DNA of 64,000 nucleotides from Malaciobacter molluscorum LMG 25693 (GTDB taxonomy: Bacteria > Campylobacterota > Campylobacteria > Campylobacterales > Arcobacteraceae). The notes under the pieces are model-generated. The model was not told the origin of the DNA and searched no databases. It saw only the letters and a list, made by a program, of their open reading frames with translations. Numbering within the stretch: position 1 is the first letter of the stretch; every line of letters begins with the position of its first letter. The stretch lies in the NCBI RefSeq assembly GCF_003544935.1, contig NZ_CP032098.1:186001-250000 (forward strand), given 5' to 3'. A program made the translations under genes and the position numbers. Below are positions 51,966-60,505 of the stretch, piece after piece.

Positions 51966-52940
51966 TTATTTAACAGTAAAATATTCGTTATTTAAATAAA
52001 AAGTATTTCCTATTGCAATAACTTTATCTTCTTGATCAAATGAAAAATTATAAATCTTTTCAGTATTAAAATCATTACTTATATTAATTAAATACCCTTG
52101 AGATTCTAGTGCATATAAAGAGTTCCCATATGCAAGTGCATAAAACTTAGCATATTTATATTTTCGTCTGTTTTGAACATTTAAAGATATATCTGTTTTT
52201 ATAATTTGACCATCAATTGTAGCAATATAAATATCATTATCGTGTGAAATTATATCTCTAATACTATATTTTTTTAAATTAACAGCACCTGCTCCAACTG
52301 ATACTATTTTGTTTGTTGTTGCAGCAATTAAACTATCATTTACAACATTTAAGAAAATTATATTATTAAACTTTCCATCTGCATCAACAACAATAGTTCT
52401 AATAACTTTATTTGTTCTAGCATTAACAACAATAATTTTACCATCTAAAGTAGGGAATAAGATTAGATTACCCATAAAGTATGGATTTGCAATTCTTGTA
52501 TCATTTGCTAATGATTTTGAGTAATATTCTTTCATTAATATTTTTTTAGTTTTTGTATTATATAAAGATATAGAATTATCCATGAATACAATTGCCAAAA
52601 TGTCATTTTTTAATGTTGCTGCTACTACACCAGTTTTGAAATCAATTTCAGATTTATTTAGTAATACTTTACCTAAATAGTTTGTAGAAATTATAATGTT
52701 ATCACTAATATTTATAAACTCAAAACCTTCTGGAAGTTTAAAATCAGAAACACCTCTTTTTGTTATTACTTCACCATTTTCTAATGTAGCTCCATCTTTA
52801 TTAAAAGATAATATATTATCATCTAGTGAAGTTATATTTGTTTCATAATCACCTAAAGTATCATCTACTTCAAAATATTTTTTACTAGAACAACCAGTAA
52901 AAATAAGTAGAGATGTTAATAGTATTAAGAAATATTTCAT
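51966..52940 (-). CDS. BamB-like beta-propeller lipoprotein
   Basis: 324 residues. Lipobox FTGC (Cys17), then repeated beta-propeller-like blades (ILSFNKDGATLENGEVITKRG, GKVLLNKSEIDFKTGVV, DGKIIVVNARTNKVIRTI, DGQIIKTDISLNV). Preceded by a YfgM-like gene, the same pairing as yfgM-bamB in Gammaproteobacteria, so a role in outer-membrane protein assembly is plausible. Overall sequence likeness to E. coli BamB is weak. Confidence 0.7.
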   Translation of the reverse strand: MKYFLILLTSLLIFTGCSSKKYFEVDDTLGDYETNITSLDDNILSFNKDGATLENGEVITKRGVSDFKLPEGFEFINISDNIIISTNYLGKVLLNKSEIDFKTGVVAATLKNDILAIVFMDNSISLYNTKTKKILMKEYYSKSLANDTRIANPYFMGNLILFPTLDGKIIVVNARTNKVIRTIVVDADGKFNNIIFLNVVNDSLIAATTNKIVSVGAGAVNLKKYSIRDIISHDNDIYIATIDGQIIKTDISLNVQNRRKYKYAKFYALAYGNSLYALESQGYLINISNDFNTEKIYNFSFDQEDKVIAIGNTFYLNNEYFTVK

Positions 52941-52951
52941 TTATTTTCCTT

Positions 52952-53533
52952 CTATTTTGTAAGTAAATAGTGATTTAAAATTTTCACTAATTCATTAACT
53001 TTTGATTCTTTTGGAATAAGTTTTAATGTTGCTTTTGCATCATTATATTTACCATTAGTTGCTTCTAATAATGCTTTATTAAATAGAGCAAACTCTTTTA
53101 ATAAAAAATCTCTTTGCATTGATACTTCATTTAATTCAGATAAATTTTTATCTTCAAGAGCTTTTTTATATTTTGATAAACTATCAAAAAACATTACATC
53201 TACATTAGCTGTTTTACCTTCATCTTTTGCTTTTAAGTATAAAGCTACTTGGTAAAGTTTTTTATTTGATTCTTCTAATGTTTTGAAAGCATTTTTATCA
53301 TTGAAGTTCTTTAATACTTTTTCAAATGCTATATTTGCTTTTATTTTATTTTGATTATCAAAATAATTTTTTACATTAAATCCAATAAATGTAGCAATAA
53401 TTACTACAAGAAGTATGATTAATAGTATTTTGTATTTTTTGTAAAATCTTTCTAATTTTACAAAACTTTCAAGAAATTTTTCTTCACTATCTAATTCATT
53501 TTTTACAAAATCAACATTTTCTTTTAAACTCAT
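52952..53533 (-). CDS. YfgM-like single-pass protein with TPR-like periplasmic part
   Basis: 193 residues: short cytoplasmic N-terminus, one membrane helix (about 34-52), then a helical periplasmic domain (NIAFEKVLKNFNDKNAFKTLEESNKKL, FALFNKALLEATNGKYNDAKATLKLI) with tetratricopeptide-like spacing. E. coli YfgM has this layout and works with PpiD at the SecYEG translocon. It is 11 bases upstream of the BamB-like gene. Not to be confused with a secreted protein; there is no cleavage site. Confidence 0.72.
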   Translation of the reverse strand: MSLKENVDFVKNELDSEEKFLESFVKLERFYKKYKILLIILLVVIIATFIGFNVKNYFDNQNKIKANIAFEKVLKNFNDKNAFKTLEESNKKLYQVALYLKAKDEGKTANVDVMFFDSLSKYKKALEDKNLSELNEVSMQRDFLLKEFALFNKALLEATNGKYNDAKATLKLIPKESKVNELVKILNHYLLTK

Positions 53534-53642
53534 AAATTTCCTTTTGAAAAATTAGTATTATGTTACAAAAATTTTTATAAAATCTTACTTTTATAAAAAC
53601 TTTTATATAATGCAAGTCTTATATAAACAAAAAAGGTTGATA

Positions 53643-54929
53643 ATGAAGAAATTTCTATTAGCTTCTTCAATTGCTCTTATATTTTCACAAGTTGCATTTT
53701 CAAATGAGCAAGAACAGGAGTTACCACAGAGTAGATTTGAATCATTAACTAAATTAACACAAGTTATTGGTACTGTTGAAAAGTATTATGTTGATGATAT
53801 AAAGCTTGAGGCGATTGTGAATAAAGCAATTAAAGGTTTAATGGAAGAATTAGATGCTCATTCAACTTTTTTAGATAAAAAATCTACAAAAGAGATGTCA
53901 ATTCAAACAAATGGAGAATTTGGTGGGTTAGGTATTACTGTTGGTATGAGAGATGGAGCATTAACAGTTATCTCTCCAATTGATGGTACCCCTGCATATA
54001 AAGCTGGAGTAAAAGCTGGAGATATTATTTTAAAAATTGATAATAAATCAACATTAAATATGAGTCTTGATGAAGCAGTGAGTTTAATGCGAGGAAAACC
54101 AAAAACTAAAATAGATATAACTGTAGTAAGAAAAGGTGAAAATAAACCTTTAAAGATTACAATTGTTAGAGATATTATAAAAATTGATTCTGTTTTTGTA
54201 AAAACTATAAATAAAGATTTATTATATTTAAGAATTACTAGTTTTGATAAAAATGTTACTAAAAGTTTAATAGAGGGATTAAATAAGCATAAAAATATTA
54301 AAGGTATTATTTTAGATTTACGTAATAATCCAGGAGGTCTTTTAACGCAAGCAATTGGAACAGTTGATTTATTTGTTAATTCAGGTGTTATTGTTTCTCA
54401 AAAAGGAAGAGATTTAACGGATGAAGAAAAATTTTATGCAAAAAGTTCGACTACCTTAACAGATGCACCAATGGTTGTATTAGTAAATGGTGGTTCTGCG
54501 TCTGCTTCAGAAATTGTAAGTGGTGCTTTACAAGATAATAAAAGGGCAGTTATTGTAGGAGAAAAAACTTTTGGTAAAGGTTCCGTTCAAGCAGTATTAC
54601 CAATTGTAAAAGATAGAAGTGAAAATATTAAATTGACAATTGCTAAATACTATTTACCAAGTGGAAGAACTATTCAAGCTAAGGGGATTACTCCTGATAT
54701 TCTTTCATATCCAGGAAAAGCTGTAGCTGGTGATGATAGTCAATTCCAAATTAAAGAAGCAGACTTAAAAAAACATTTAAAGGAAGAATTAGAAAAAGTT
54801 GATAGCATAAAAAAAGATAATAAAAAATCTAAAAATGATATGGTTATAACAAAAGAGGATATTGCTAATGACAATCAACTAAATTCGGCAATAAATATTT
54901 TAAAAAGTTTAATAATTATGAGTAAATAA
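53643..54929 (+). CDS. ctpA: Carboxyl-terminal processing protease (S41)
   Basis: 428 residues from the ATG at 53643, which follows AAAAGG and opens a proper signal peptide (MKKFLLASSIALIFSQVAFS); an upstream in-frame ATG would spoil it. PDZ domain (about 90-170: GEFGGLGITVGM, SPIDGTPAYKAGVKAGDIIL), then catalytic Ser in NGGSASASEIVSGAL and Lys in VGEKTFGKGSVQ. Periplasmic tail-specific protease. Divergent from the YfgM/BamB pair and 11 bases before purC. Confidence 0.95.
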   Translation: MKKFLLASSIALIFSQVAFSNEQEQELPQSRFESLTKLTQVIGTVEKYYVDDIKLEAIVNKAIKGLMEELDAHSTFLDKKSTKEMSIQTNGEFGGLGITVGMRDGALTVISPIDGTPAYKAGVKAGDIILKIDNKSTLNMSLDEAVSLMRGKPKTKIDITVVRKGENKPLKITIVRDIIKIDSVFVKTINKDLLYLRITSFDKNVTKSLIEGLNKHKNIKGIILDLRNNPGGLLTQAIGTVDLFVNSGVIVSQKGRDLTDEEKFYAKSSTTLTDAPMVVLVNGGSASASEIVSGALQDNKRAVIVGEKTFGKGSVQAVLPIVKDRSENIKLTIAKYYLPSGRTIQAKGITPDILSYPGKAVAGDDSQFQIKEADLKKHLKEELEKVDSIKKDNKKSKNDMVITKEDIANDNQLNSAINILKSLIIMSK

Positions 54930-54940
54930 TAGGAGAAATA

Positions 54941-55891
54941 ATGAAAATAAGTGAAATTGTAGCACTTGGTCTTTGGCCAGAGACAAAAAAAACTACAACA
55001 AAAAAAGGTATCAAAGAGTTAGAAGATTTAGGATATAACTTATTTTATATAGGTAAAAATGCAGACCTTTATACTTGTCCAGGTGATGATGCTAAAGTAT
55101 TACTAGTAAGAAGTGATAGATGTTCTGTTTTTGATATTCCTTTAAATCTTCAAATTGAGACAAAAGGTATTTTACAAACAGCAATTTCTAATCATGGTGC
55201 AGAATTTGCAAAAAAAGAGGGAATTAGAACTGCAATTTTAAGTGAAAAAGTTGATCAGAGTTTATCAATTGCTCCTAGATGTCAATTAATGGAGTTATGT
55301 AAAGCTTTAGAAGCTGAAATTGATGGTGAAACAGTTCAATTTGAATTGATTTTTAGAAACTATTTAACAGGTTCATTATTTGAAGCTTGTCAAAATGGAA
55401 AAGATCCTTATGGATTAAATTTACCATCGAATTTAAAACAATGGCACAAGTTTGAAACACCAATTTTTACACCAACAACAAAAGGTGTAAAAGATATTCC
55501 TTTAACATCTTCTAAAGTAAGAGAAGTTTTCCCTGAGATTATTTCAAGTTTAGAAAAATTATTTAAAGATTTTACAGATTATGCAAATAAAAATGGAATT
55601 ATTGTAGTAGATACAAAATTTGAAGTATTTGTTAATTCAAAGGGTGAATGGGTACTTGGAGATGAAGTATTAACTCCTGAAAGCTCAAGATTTATCTCTA
55701 AAGAAAATTTTGAAAAAGAAGAGTATATTTCTATGGATAAACAAATTCTTAGAAATTTTGCTAAAGAAAACAGTTGGAAAGAAAAAGCAAAAGATTTAAA
55801 ACCTGGTGAAAAACTTGATGTAGAAGTTCCTGCTTCTATAAAGAATAAAATTTTAGAAGGTTACACAACTATTTTAGATAGATTGAAATAG
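54941..55891 (+). CDS. purC: SAICAR synthase
   Basis: Step eight of purine synthesis, joining aspartate to CAIR with ATP. 316 residues, longer than E. coli PurC (237). ADLYTCPGDDAKVLLVRSDRCSVFDIPL, FELIFRNYLTGSLFEAC, TTKGVKDIPL, DTKFEVFVNSKGEWVLGDEVLTPESSRF are recognisable. AGGAG precedes the ATG. It may be read together with ctpA; purS has its own promoter. Confidence 0.92.
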   Translation: MKISEIVALGLWPETKKTTTKKGIKELEDLGYNLFYIGKNADLYTCPGDDAKVLLVRSDRCSVFDIPLNLQIETKGILQTAISNHGAEFAKKEGIRTAILSEKVDQSLSIAPRCQLMELCKALEAEIDGETVQFELIFRNYLTGSLFEACQNGKDPYGLNLPSNLKQWHKFETPIFTPTTKGVKDIPLTSSKVREVFPEIISSLEKLFKDFTDYANKNGIIVVDTKFEVFVNSKGEWVLGDEVLTPESSRFISKENFEKEEYISMDKQILRNFAKENSWKEKAKDLKPGEKLDVEVPASIKNKILEGYTTILDRLK

Positions 55892-55933
55892 TTTAAATAC
55901 AAATTATCTAAATGGCTATAAGGCATTTTTGGA

Positions 55934-55939
55934 TATAAT
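55934..55939 (+). promoter_or_regulatory. purS-purQ promoter -10 element
   Basis: TATAAT in TTTTTGGATATAATCGCA, 27 bases before purS. Same core as the leuC promoter. Confidence 0.65.
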
Positions 55940-55965
55940 CGCAAAAAATTAATTGAAGGTAGTAA

Positions 55966-56211
55966 ATGAAAGCAATTGTAAACGTAGCATTAAAACAAGG
56001 TGTTTTGGATGATCAAGGTAAAGCAACTCATCATGCGTTAGATACATTAGGATTTAAAGAAATTGTTAAAGATGTAAGAATTGGTAAACAAATAATTTTA
56101 GAGCTTAATTCTGATAATGAAAAAGATGCTAAAACTGAAGTAAAAAACATGTGTGAAAAACTTCTTGCAAATACTGTAATTGAAGATTATAGTATCGAAA
56201 TTATAGGTTAA
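55966..56211 (+). CDS. purS: FGAM synthase subunit PurS
   Basis: 81 residues: KAIVNVALKQGVLDDQGKATHHALDTLGF and VRIGKQIILELN are the PurS pattern. Small structural subunit of the three-part FGAM synthase (PurS-PurQ-small PurL). GAAGGTAGTAA precedes the ATG. purQ starts two bases after its stop. Confidence 0.96.
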   Translation: MKAIVNVALKQGVLDDQGKATHHALDTLGFKEIVKDVRIGKQIILELNSDNEKDAKTEVKNMCEKLLANTVIEDYSIEIIG

Positions 56212-56213
56212 TA

Positions 56214-56891
56214 ATGATGAATGTAACAGTATTACAATTTCCAGGTACAAACTGTGAATATGATACAAAATATGCTTTTGAAAAATTGGCTTGTAATGTA
56301 ACTATTCTTTGGCATAAAGAGATAAAATTACCTGAAAATACAGATTTATTAGTTATTCCTGGTGGATTTTCATATGGAGATTATTTAAGAAGTGGAGCAA
56401 TTGCAAGATTTGCAAATATTATGGATTCTGTTCAAGAATATGCAAAAAATGGTGGAAAAGTATTAGGTATTTGTAATGGATTTCAAATTCTTTTAGAAGC
56501 AGGACTTTTACCTGGTGCTATGAAAAGAAATGCATCTTTAAACTTTATTTCTAAATATAATCATTTAAAAGTAATTAACAACGATAATTGTTTTTTACAA
56601 AAATTAAATTTAGGTGAAGTTATAAATATTCCTGTTGCTCATCATGATGGTAATTATTATATTGATAATGATGGATTAAAACAACTAGAAGAAAATAATC
56701 AAATACTTTTAAAATATTGTAATAAAGATGGTGAAATTGAGAACTTAAATGGTTCTGTTGCACAAATCGCTGGAATTTGTAATAAAGAAAAAAATATATT
56801 TGGTTTAATGCCTCATCCAGAAAGAGCAATTGAAAATTTATTAGGTTGTGATGATGGTATTAAAATGCTAGAAGGATTTTTAAAACTATAA
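56214..56891 (+). CDS. purQ: FGAM synthase glutaminase subunit PurQ
   Basis: 225 residues, class I glutamine amidotransferase. VLQFPGTNCEYDTKYA at the N-terminus, PGGFSYGDYLRSGAIA, nucleophile Cys in GICNGFQILLEAGLLPG, and His/Glu in GLMPHPERA. It supplies ammonia to PurL, which is not in the window. A terminator follows. Confidence 0.96.
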   Translation: MMNVTVLQFPGTNCEYDTKYAFEKLACNVTILWHKEIKLPENTDLLVIPGGFSYGDYLRSGAIARFANIMDSVQEYAKNGGKVLGICNGFQILLEAGLLPGAMKRNASLNFISKYNHLKVINNDNCFLQKLNLGEVINIPVAHHDGNYYIDNDGLKQLEENNQILLKYCNKDGEIENLNGSVAQIAGICNKEKNIFGLMPHPERAIENLLGCDDGIKMLEGFLKL

Positions 56892-56893
56892 GT

Positions 56894-56922
56894 AAAGATA
56901 GATTATTCTATCTTTGCTTTTT
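56894..56922 (+). terminator. purSQ terminator
   Basis: AAAGATAGA, loop TTAT, TCTATCTTT, then GCTTTTT. It ends 14 bases before the next gene. Confidence 0.8.
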
Positions 56923-56936
56923 AATAAAGAGTAAAT

Positions 56937-58139
56937 ATGAAAGTTTTATTACTACTATTAATTTTTTTACAACTGTGTTTTTCTAATATAGAATTTACAA
57001 ATAAAGAGAAACCAGTCTTTCAAGAAGAACCTTACAAACAATTAAATACCCAAAATGAAGAAGAGACTTTTTCAAATGCTTTAGATTATTTAAATGAAAA
57101 AGATGTAAAAGAAGTACCAACTTCAAAAAACTTATATCTTTCTTATATTGAATTTCCAGAAAATATATATAAGAATCAAAGATTTGAAGTTGTTTTAAAA
57201 GCACTAATTACAACTGATGATTTTGATAGAATTGAAACAAGATTTGTTGATTCAAAAAATATGAATGTATTAAATCCAGAAGAACCGTGGATGGCTGTGG
57301 ATAAAAATAGTTTCGAAAATAGATATTTTTTTAAAGCATATGAAGAGGATTTTATCTTACCAACATTTCAAGTTTTACTTTATAAAGATGACAGATTAGT
57401 TGATTTTGCATATTTAAAATCAAAAGATGTAAGATTTTCAAAATTAGCTCAAGGTGATAGTACCTTTTCTAATGTTATTGCAAAAGAGTTAACTGTAAAT
57501 ACTCATAAAACAAAACAATATAACAATAAAGAGTTATTAACTATATTAGATATTGATGCAAAAGATTCAAATTTAGAAGATTTTTATTTAAAAGAGTTTT
57601 CTAAAGATCAAGGAATTTCAAGTATTGAAGATAATTATCCAAATCAACATATTTTATATTATGTGGTTGCTCCTATTTATGATAAAAAATTAGAATTTAC
57701 ATATTTTAATACTAAATCTAATAGTTTTAAAACAATTTCAATTCCATTAAGCTTAGAAAATGAATTAGTTAGTACGCAAACAGATTTAAATCCAAATAAT
57801 TCTAATTATGAATTATATAAAAAGATTGCATTGTTAGTTATATTATTGATATTCCTAATTCTTCTAATTTGGAAAAGAAAGTTTCTTTATTTAGTAATTG
57901 TATTAATATTAATTGCATTATCAATTCTATATTTAATGCCAAATAGAAAAGTTTCTTTAAAAAAAGATACAATGGTATATATTTTACCAACAAATAAATC
58001 AACAGTATTTTATCAGTTAAAAAATTCTGAAGTAGTTGAAATCTTGAATAGTAAAAGAGAATTTAAAAAAGTTATGTTTGATGATAATGGAAATAAAATC
58101 ATTGGTTGGGTAAAGGAAAAAAACATTGGCAAGAATTAG
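56937..58139 (+). CDS. Exported/membrane protein with C-terminal SH3-like domain
   Basis: 400 residues. Signal peptide (about 1-16), a periplasmic region of about 280 residues in which I see no known domain, two adjacent membrane helices (about 297-315 and 320-337), and a C-terminal SH3b-like module (KDTMVYILPTNKSTVFYQLKNSEVVEIL..GWVKEKNIG). The layout suggests an inner-membrane protein with both large parts in the periplasm. The stop overlaps plsC by 14 bases. Function unknown. Confidence 0.75.
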   Translation: MKVLLLLLIFLQLCFSNIEFTNKEKPVFQEEPYKQLNTQNEEETFSNALDYLNEKDVKEVPTSKNLYLSYIEFPENIYKNQRFEVVLKALITTDDFDRIETRFVDSKNMNVLNPEEPWMAVDKNSFENRYFFKAYEEDFILPTFQVLLYKDDRLVDFAYLKSKDVRFSKLAQGDSTFSNVIAKELTVNTHKTKQYNNKELLTILDIDAKDSNLEDFYLKEFSKDQGISSIEDNYPNQHILYYVVAPIYDKKLEFTYFNTKSNSFKTISIPLSLENELVSTQTDLNPNNSNYELYKKIALLVILLIFLILLIWKRKFLYLVIVLILIALSILYLMPNRKVSLKKDTMVYILPTNKSTVFYQLKNSEVVEILNSKREFKKVMFDDNGNKIIGWVKEKNIGKN

Positions 58140-58812
58140 AGCTTTATTAGTAGTAATTCAATTTTCAATAACAGTTGCTATTACTATTTTTTTTATGTAC
58201 ACATTTAGAAATCATGCACATAAAGTAATAAAAATTTGGATGAAATTTCAAGTATTCTTTTTAGGTATAAAATTAAAAGAAGAGGGAAAACTTGATGAGA
58301 GTTGTGATTTGCTAATTCTAAATCATCAAAGTTTACTTGATATTATTGTAATGGAATATATTCATTCAAGAAATTTGGCATGGGTCGCAAAAAAAGAGAT
58401 TACTGACTTGCCTTTTTTTGGTCATATTATAAAAGCTCCAAGAATGATATCAATAGATAGAGAAAATAAAGCAGGAATTGTAAAATTATTAAAAGAATCT
58501 AAAGATAGATTATCAAAAGGAAGACCTATTGCAATTTTTCCTGAAGGTACAAGAACAAATGGTAAAAAACTTTTAAAGTTTAAATCAGGTGCAAAGATAA
58601 TTGCAAATAAACTTAATTTAAGAGTTCAACCAGCTGTATTAATTAATACAAAGAATATTTTAGATTCTCAAAAACTTACTTGTAATCCAGGTATTGTAAA
58701 AGTAATATATTTAGAACCTGTTCAAGCTTCAAAAGATACTAATTGGTTTGAAGAAACAGAAAATAAAATGAGAGAAATTATTGAGCAAGAGAGTAAAAAA
58801 AATGAGCTTTAA
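58126..58812 (+). CDS. plsC: 1-acylglycerol-3-phosphate acyltransferase
   Basis: Makes phosphatidic acid, the substrate of CdsA. 228 residues, N-terminal membrane helix. Acyltransferase motifs: NHQSLLDI (NHx4D), WVAKKEITDLPFFGHI, and FPEGTRTNGKKLLKFKSGA. The start is TTG 58126, inside the preceding gene. Confidence 0.94.
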   Translation: MARIRALLVVIQFSITVAITIFFMYTFRNHAHKVIKIWMKFQVFFLGIKLKEEGKLDESCDLLILNHQSLLDIIVMEYIHSRNLAWVAKKEITDLPFFGHIIKAPRMISIDRENKAGIVKLLKESKDRLSKGRPIAIFPEGTRTNGKKLLKFKSGAKIIANKLNLRVQPAVLINTKNILDSQKLTCNPGIVKVIYLEPVQASKDTNWFEETENKMREIIEQESKKNEL

Positions 58813-59194
58813 TATACAAACAATTCTTGCAATTGGTTGTGGAGGGTTTTTAGGAGCACTTCTTAGAGCTTATGCAATTCATGTAGTAAATAAACATGTG
58901 CCTTTAGAGTTTCCATTGGGAGTATTGGCCGTAAATGTAATTGGAAGTTTTGCTATGGGAATAATTTTTGCAGTTTTTGCACACTACTCATTAAGTGGAA
59001 ATTTAAAAGTATTTTTAACAACAGGATTTTTAGGAGCTTTAACTACTTATTCTACTTTTGCTATTGAGACATATTTTTTATTTGAGACTTCGTTATTTAT
59101 TGCAATTGCAAATATAGTTCTTAATGTTACAGGAACTATACTTGCTGCTGCTTTAGGATATAAGTTATTACAGTTTTTACTTGTTAATCATTAA
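58802..59194 (+). CDS. crcB: Fluoride channel CrcB/Fluc
   Basis: 130 residues, four membrane helices. CGGFLGALLRAY, NVIGSFAMGI and FLGALTTYSTFAIETYFLF are the Fluc signatures, including the Asn and the Phe-box. It exports F- passively as an antiparallel dimer. I use ATG 58802; an in-frame TTG seven codons earlier adds an unrelated basic segment. It overlaps plsC by 11 bases. No fluoride riboswitch is apparent. Confidence 0.94.
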   Translation: MSFNIQTILAIGCGGFLGALLRAYAIHVVNKHVPLEFPLGVLAVNVIGSFAMGIIFAVFAHYSLSGNLKVFLTTGFLGALTTYSTFAIETYFLFETSLFIAIANIVLNVTGTILAAALGYKLLQFLLVNH

Positions 59195-59682
59195 TAAGTA
59201 TCTGTAAACTCTTTTATCTCTCTAACTTTTTTTATTACATTATCATATAATGCATCTGGCATATATGGTAATAATGATATTAGTTCATCAATCTTATCTT
59301 TATTTGTTTTATAAGTATATATTTTTTCTACTTGTTCTGTCATTGCTTGTTCCCAATGGCATAAATCTTCTATTCTATTTTTGATTAATTCTAATTCATT
59401 TTTTGATAAATCTTTTAATATATACTTTAAATATCTATTTCTATTATTTGAATTATCTTCAAATAACTCTTGTTCTGCAACATTTAAAGCTTCAGCAATA
59501 AAAGGAATAAAATCAGCTTTTATTGATGATGTACCATTTAAATATGCATAGATTGATGAAACTGACGGAGCTTCTCCTAATCTATTTACTTTAGGATTTA
59601 TTGCTAAGAGTCTGGCTGCAAACTCTTTTTTTGTCATTTTTTTCTCTTTTAATATTTGATTTATTCTTTCGTAAATCTCCAT
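59191..59682 (-). CDS. XRE-family helix-turn-helix regulator
   Basis: 163 residues. N-terminal HTH (about 5-68: INQILKEKKMTKKEFAARLLAIN, SVSSIYAYLNGTSSI, FIPFIAEALNV), followed by a helical C-terminal part (about 80-163) of unknown class. The HTH has an insert of about eight residues (NPKVNRLGE) between its helices. It lies beside a 583-base non-coding spacer containing palindromes, so it could act there. Converges with crcB, with a four-base overlap. Confidence 0.83.
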   Translation of the reverse strand: MEIYERINQILKEKKMTKKEFAARLLAINPKVNRLGEAPSVSSIYAYLNGTSSIKADFIPFIAEALNVAEQELFEDNSNNRNRYLKYILKDLSKNELELIKNRIEDLCHWEQAMTEQVEKIYTYKTNKDKIDELISLLPYMPDALYDNVIKKVREIKEFTDTY

Positions 59683-60265
59683 TTTTAACCTTTTAAATTT
59701 TTTATAAAGTGTCTAACAGTTAAACCAATTATAATATATCTTGAAAAAAGTATTATATAGTTTAATTGTAAATTTTACTTAAAATCTTAAATACTTTTTT
59801 ATAATAATATAAAAAAGTAAACAAAATATGACTTTTTAAATAATGAAAAAATATATCTAATAAATTTAAATTTATAAAATTATCATAAATAAGATAATTT
59901 TATAATAGTGACAATTTATAGACAAATAATCGACAAAATAAGGCTTTTATCTTATAAAAGTCAATAGATATAAGTTAAATGACATATTATTATAAAAAAT
60001 TATAATCTTTTATTAATTTGTTCTATTTTGATAAAAAATTTATAAAATAATTAAAAAATTCATAAATATTGATAAATAATAATATTATAATTTAGCATAT
60101 TAAAGAATTTTAAATAAACAATAATAAAATATAATATGACACTTTTATAATGAATTGTACTTTTAAAATTTTTAAATCTTAAATTAAAAAGATTATTTAG
60201 AATTTAAGAAAAAAATTTTAAGTATTAAAAAGATATAATTTGTTAAAAATTATAAGGAGTCTACT
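59683..60265. other. 583-base AT-rich gene-free spacer with palindromes and phased repeats
   Basis: No ORF of note on either strand. It contains a perfect 11-bp inverted repeat (59793-59818, ACTTTTTTATA/TATAAAAAAGT), a second 11-bp inverted repeat (59874-59903, ATAAAATTATC/GATAATTTTAT), three GACAA units exactly 11 bases apart (59910, 59921, 59932), a 7-bp palindrome (CTTTTAT/ATAAAAG, about 59944-59960), and the tatA promoter (TATAAT at 60234). AT content is visibly above its neighbours. Confidence 0.65.
60234..60239 (+). promoter_or_regulatory. tatA promoter -10 element
   Basis: TATAAT in AAGATATAATTTG, 26 bases before the tatA start. AAGGAG lies upstream of the ATG. Confidence 0.6.
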
Positions 60266-60496
60266 ATGGGTATGCCAGGTGGTATGGAATGGGTATTAAT
60301 CGCTTTAGTAATTTTATTATTATTTGGTGGTAAAAAGATACCTGAACTTGCTAAAGGATTAGGAAGTGGAATTAAAAATTTTAAAAAAGCAGTAAAAGAA
60401 GATGATGAAACTATAGCAGAAGATAAAAAAGAAGAAATAGAAAAAAAAGCTGAATCTTCGACAGATGCTAAAAAAGAAGAAAATAAAACAGTATAA
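60266..60496 (+). CDS. tatA: Sec-independent translocase protein TatA
   Basis: 76 residues: short periplasmic start, one membrane helix (about 8-20), the [23 protein letters not shown] hinge and amphipathic helix of TatA, then an acidic Lys/Glu tail. TatA forms the pore of the twin-arginine pathway with TatC. First of a unit with argS, a conserved neighbour in Campylobacterota. Confidence 0.95.
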   Translation: MGMPGGMEWVLIALVILLLFGGKKIPELAKGLGSGIKNFKKAVKEDDETIAEDKKEEIEKKAESSTDAKKEENKTV

Positions 60497-60505
60497 GAGT
60501 ATATC

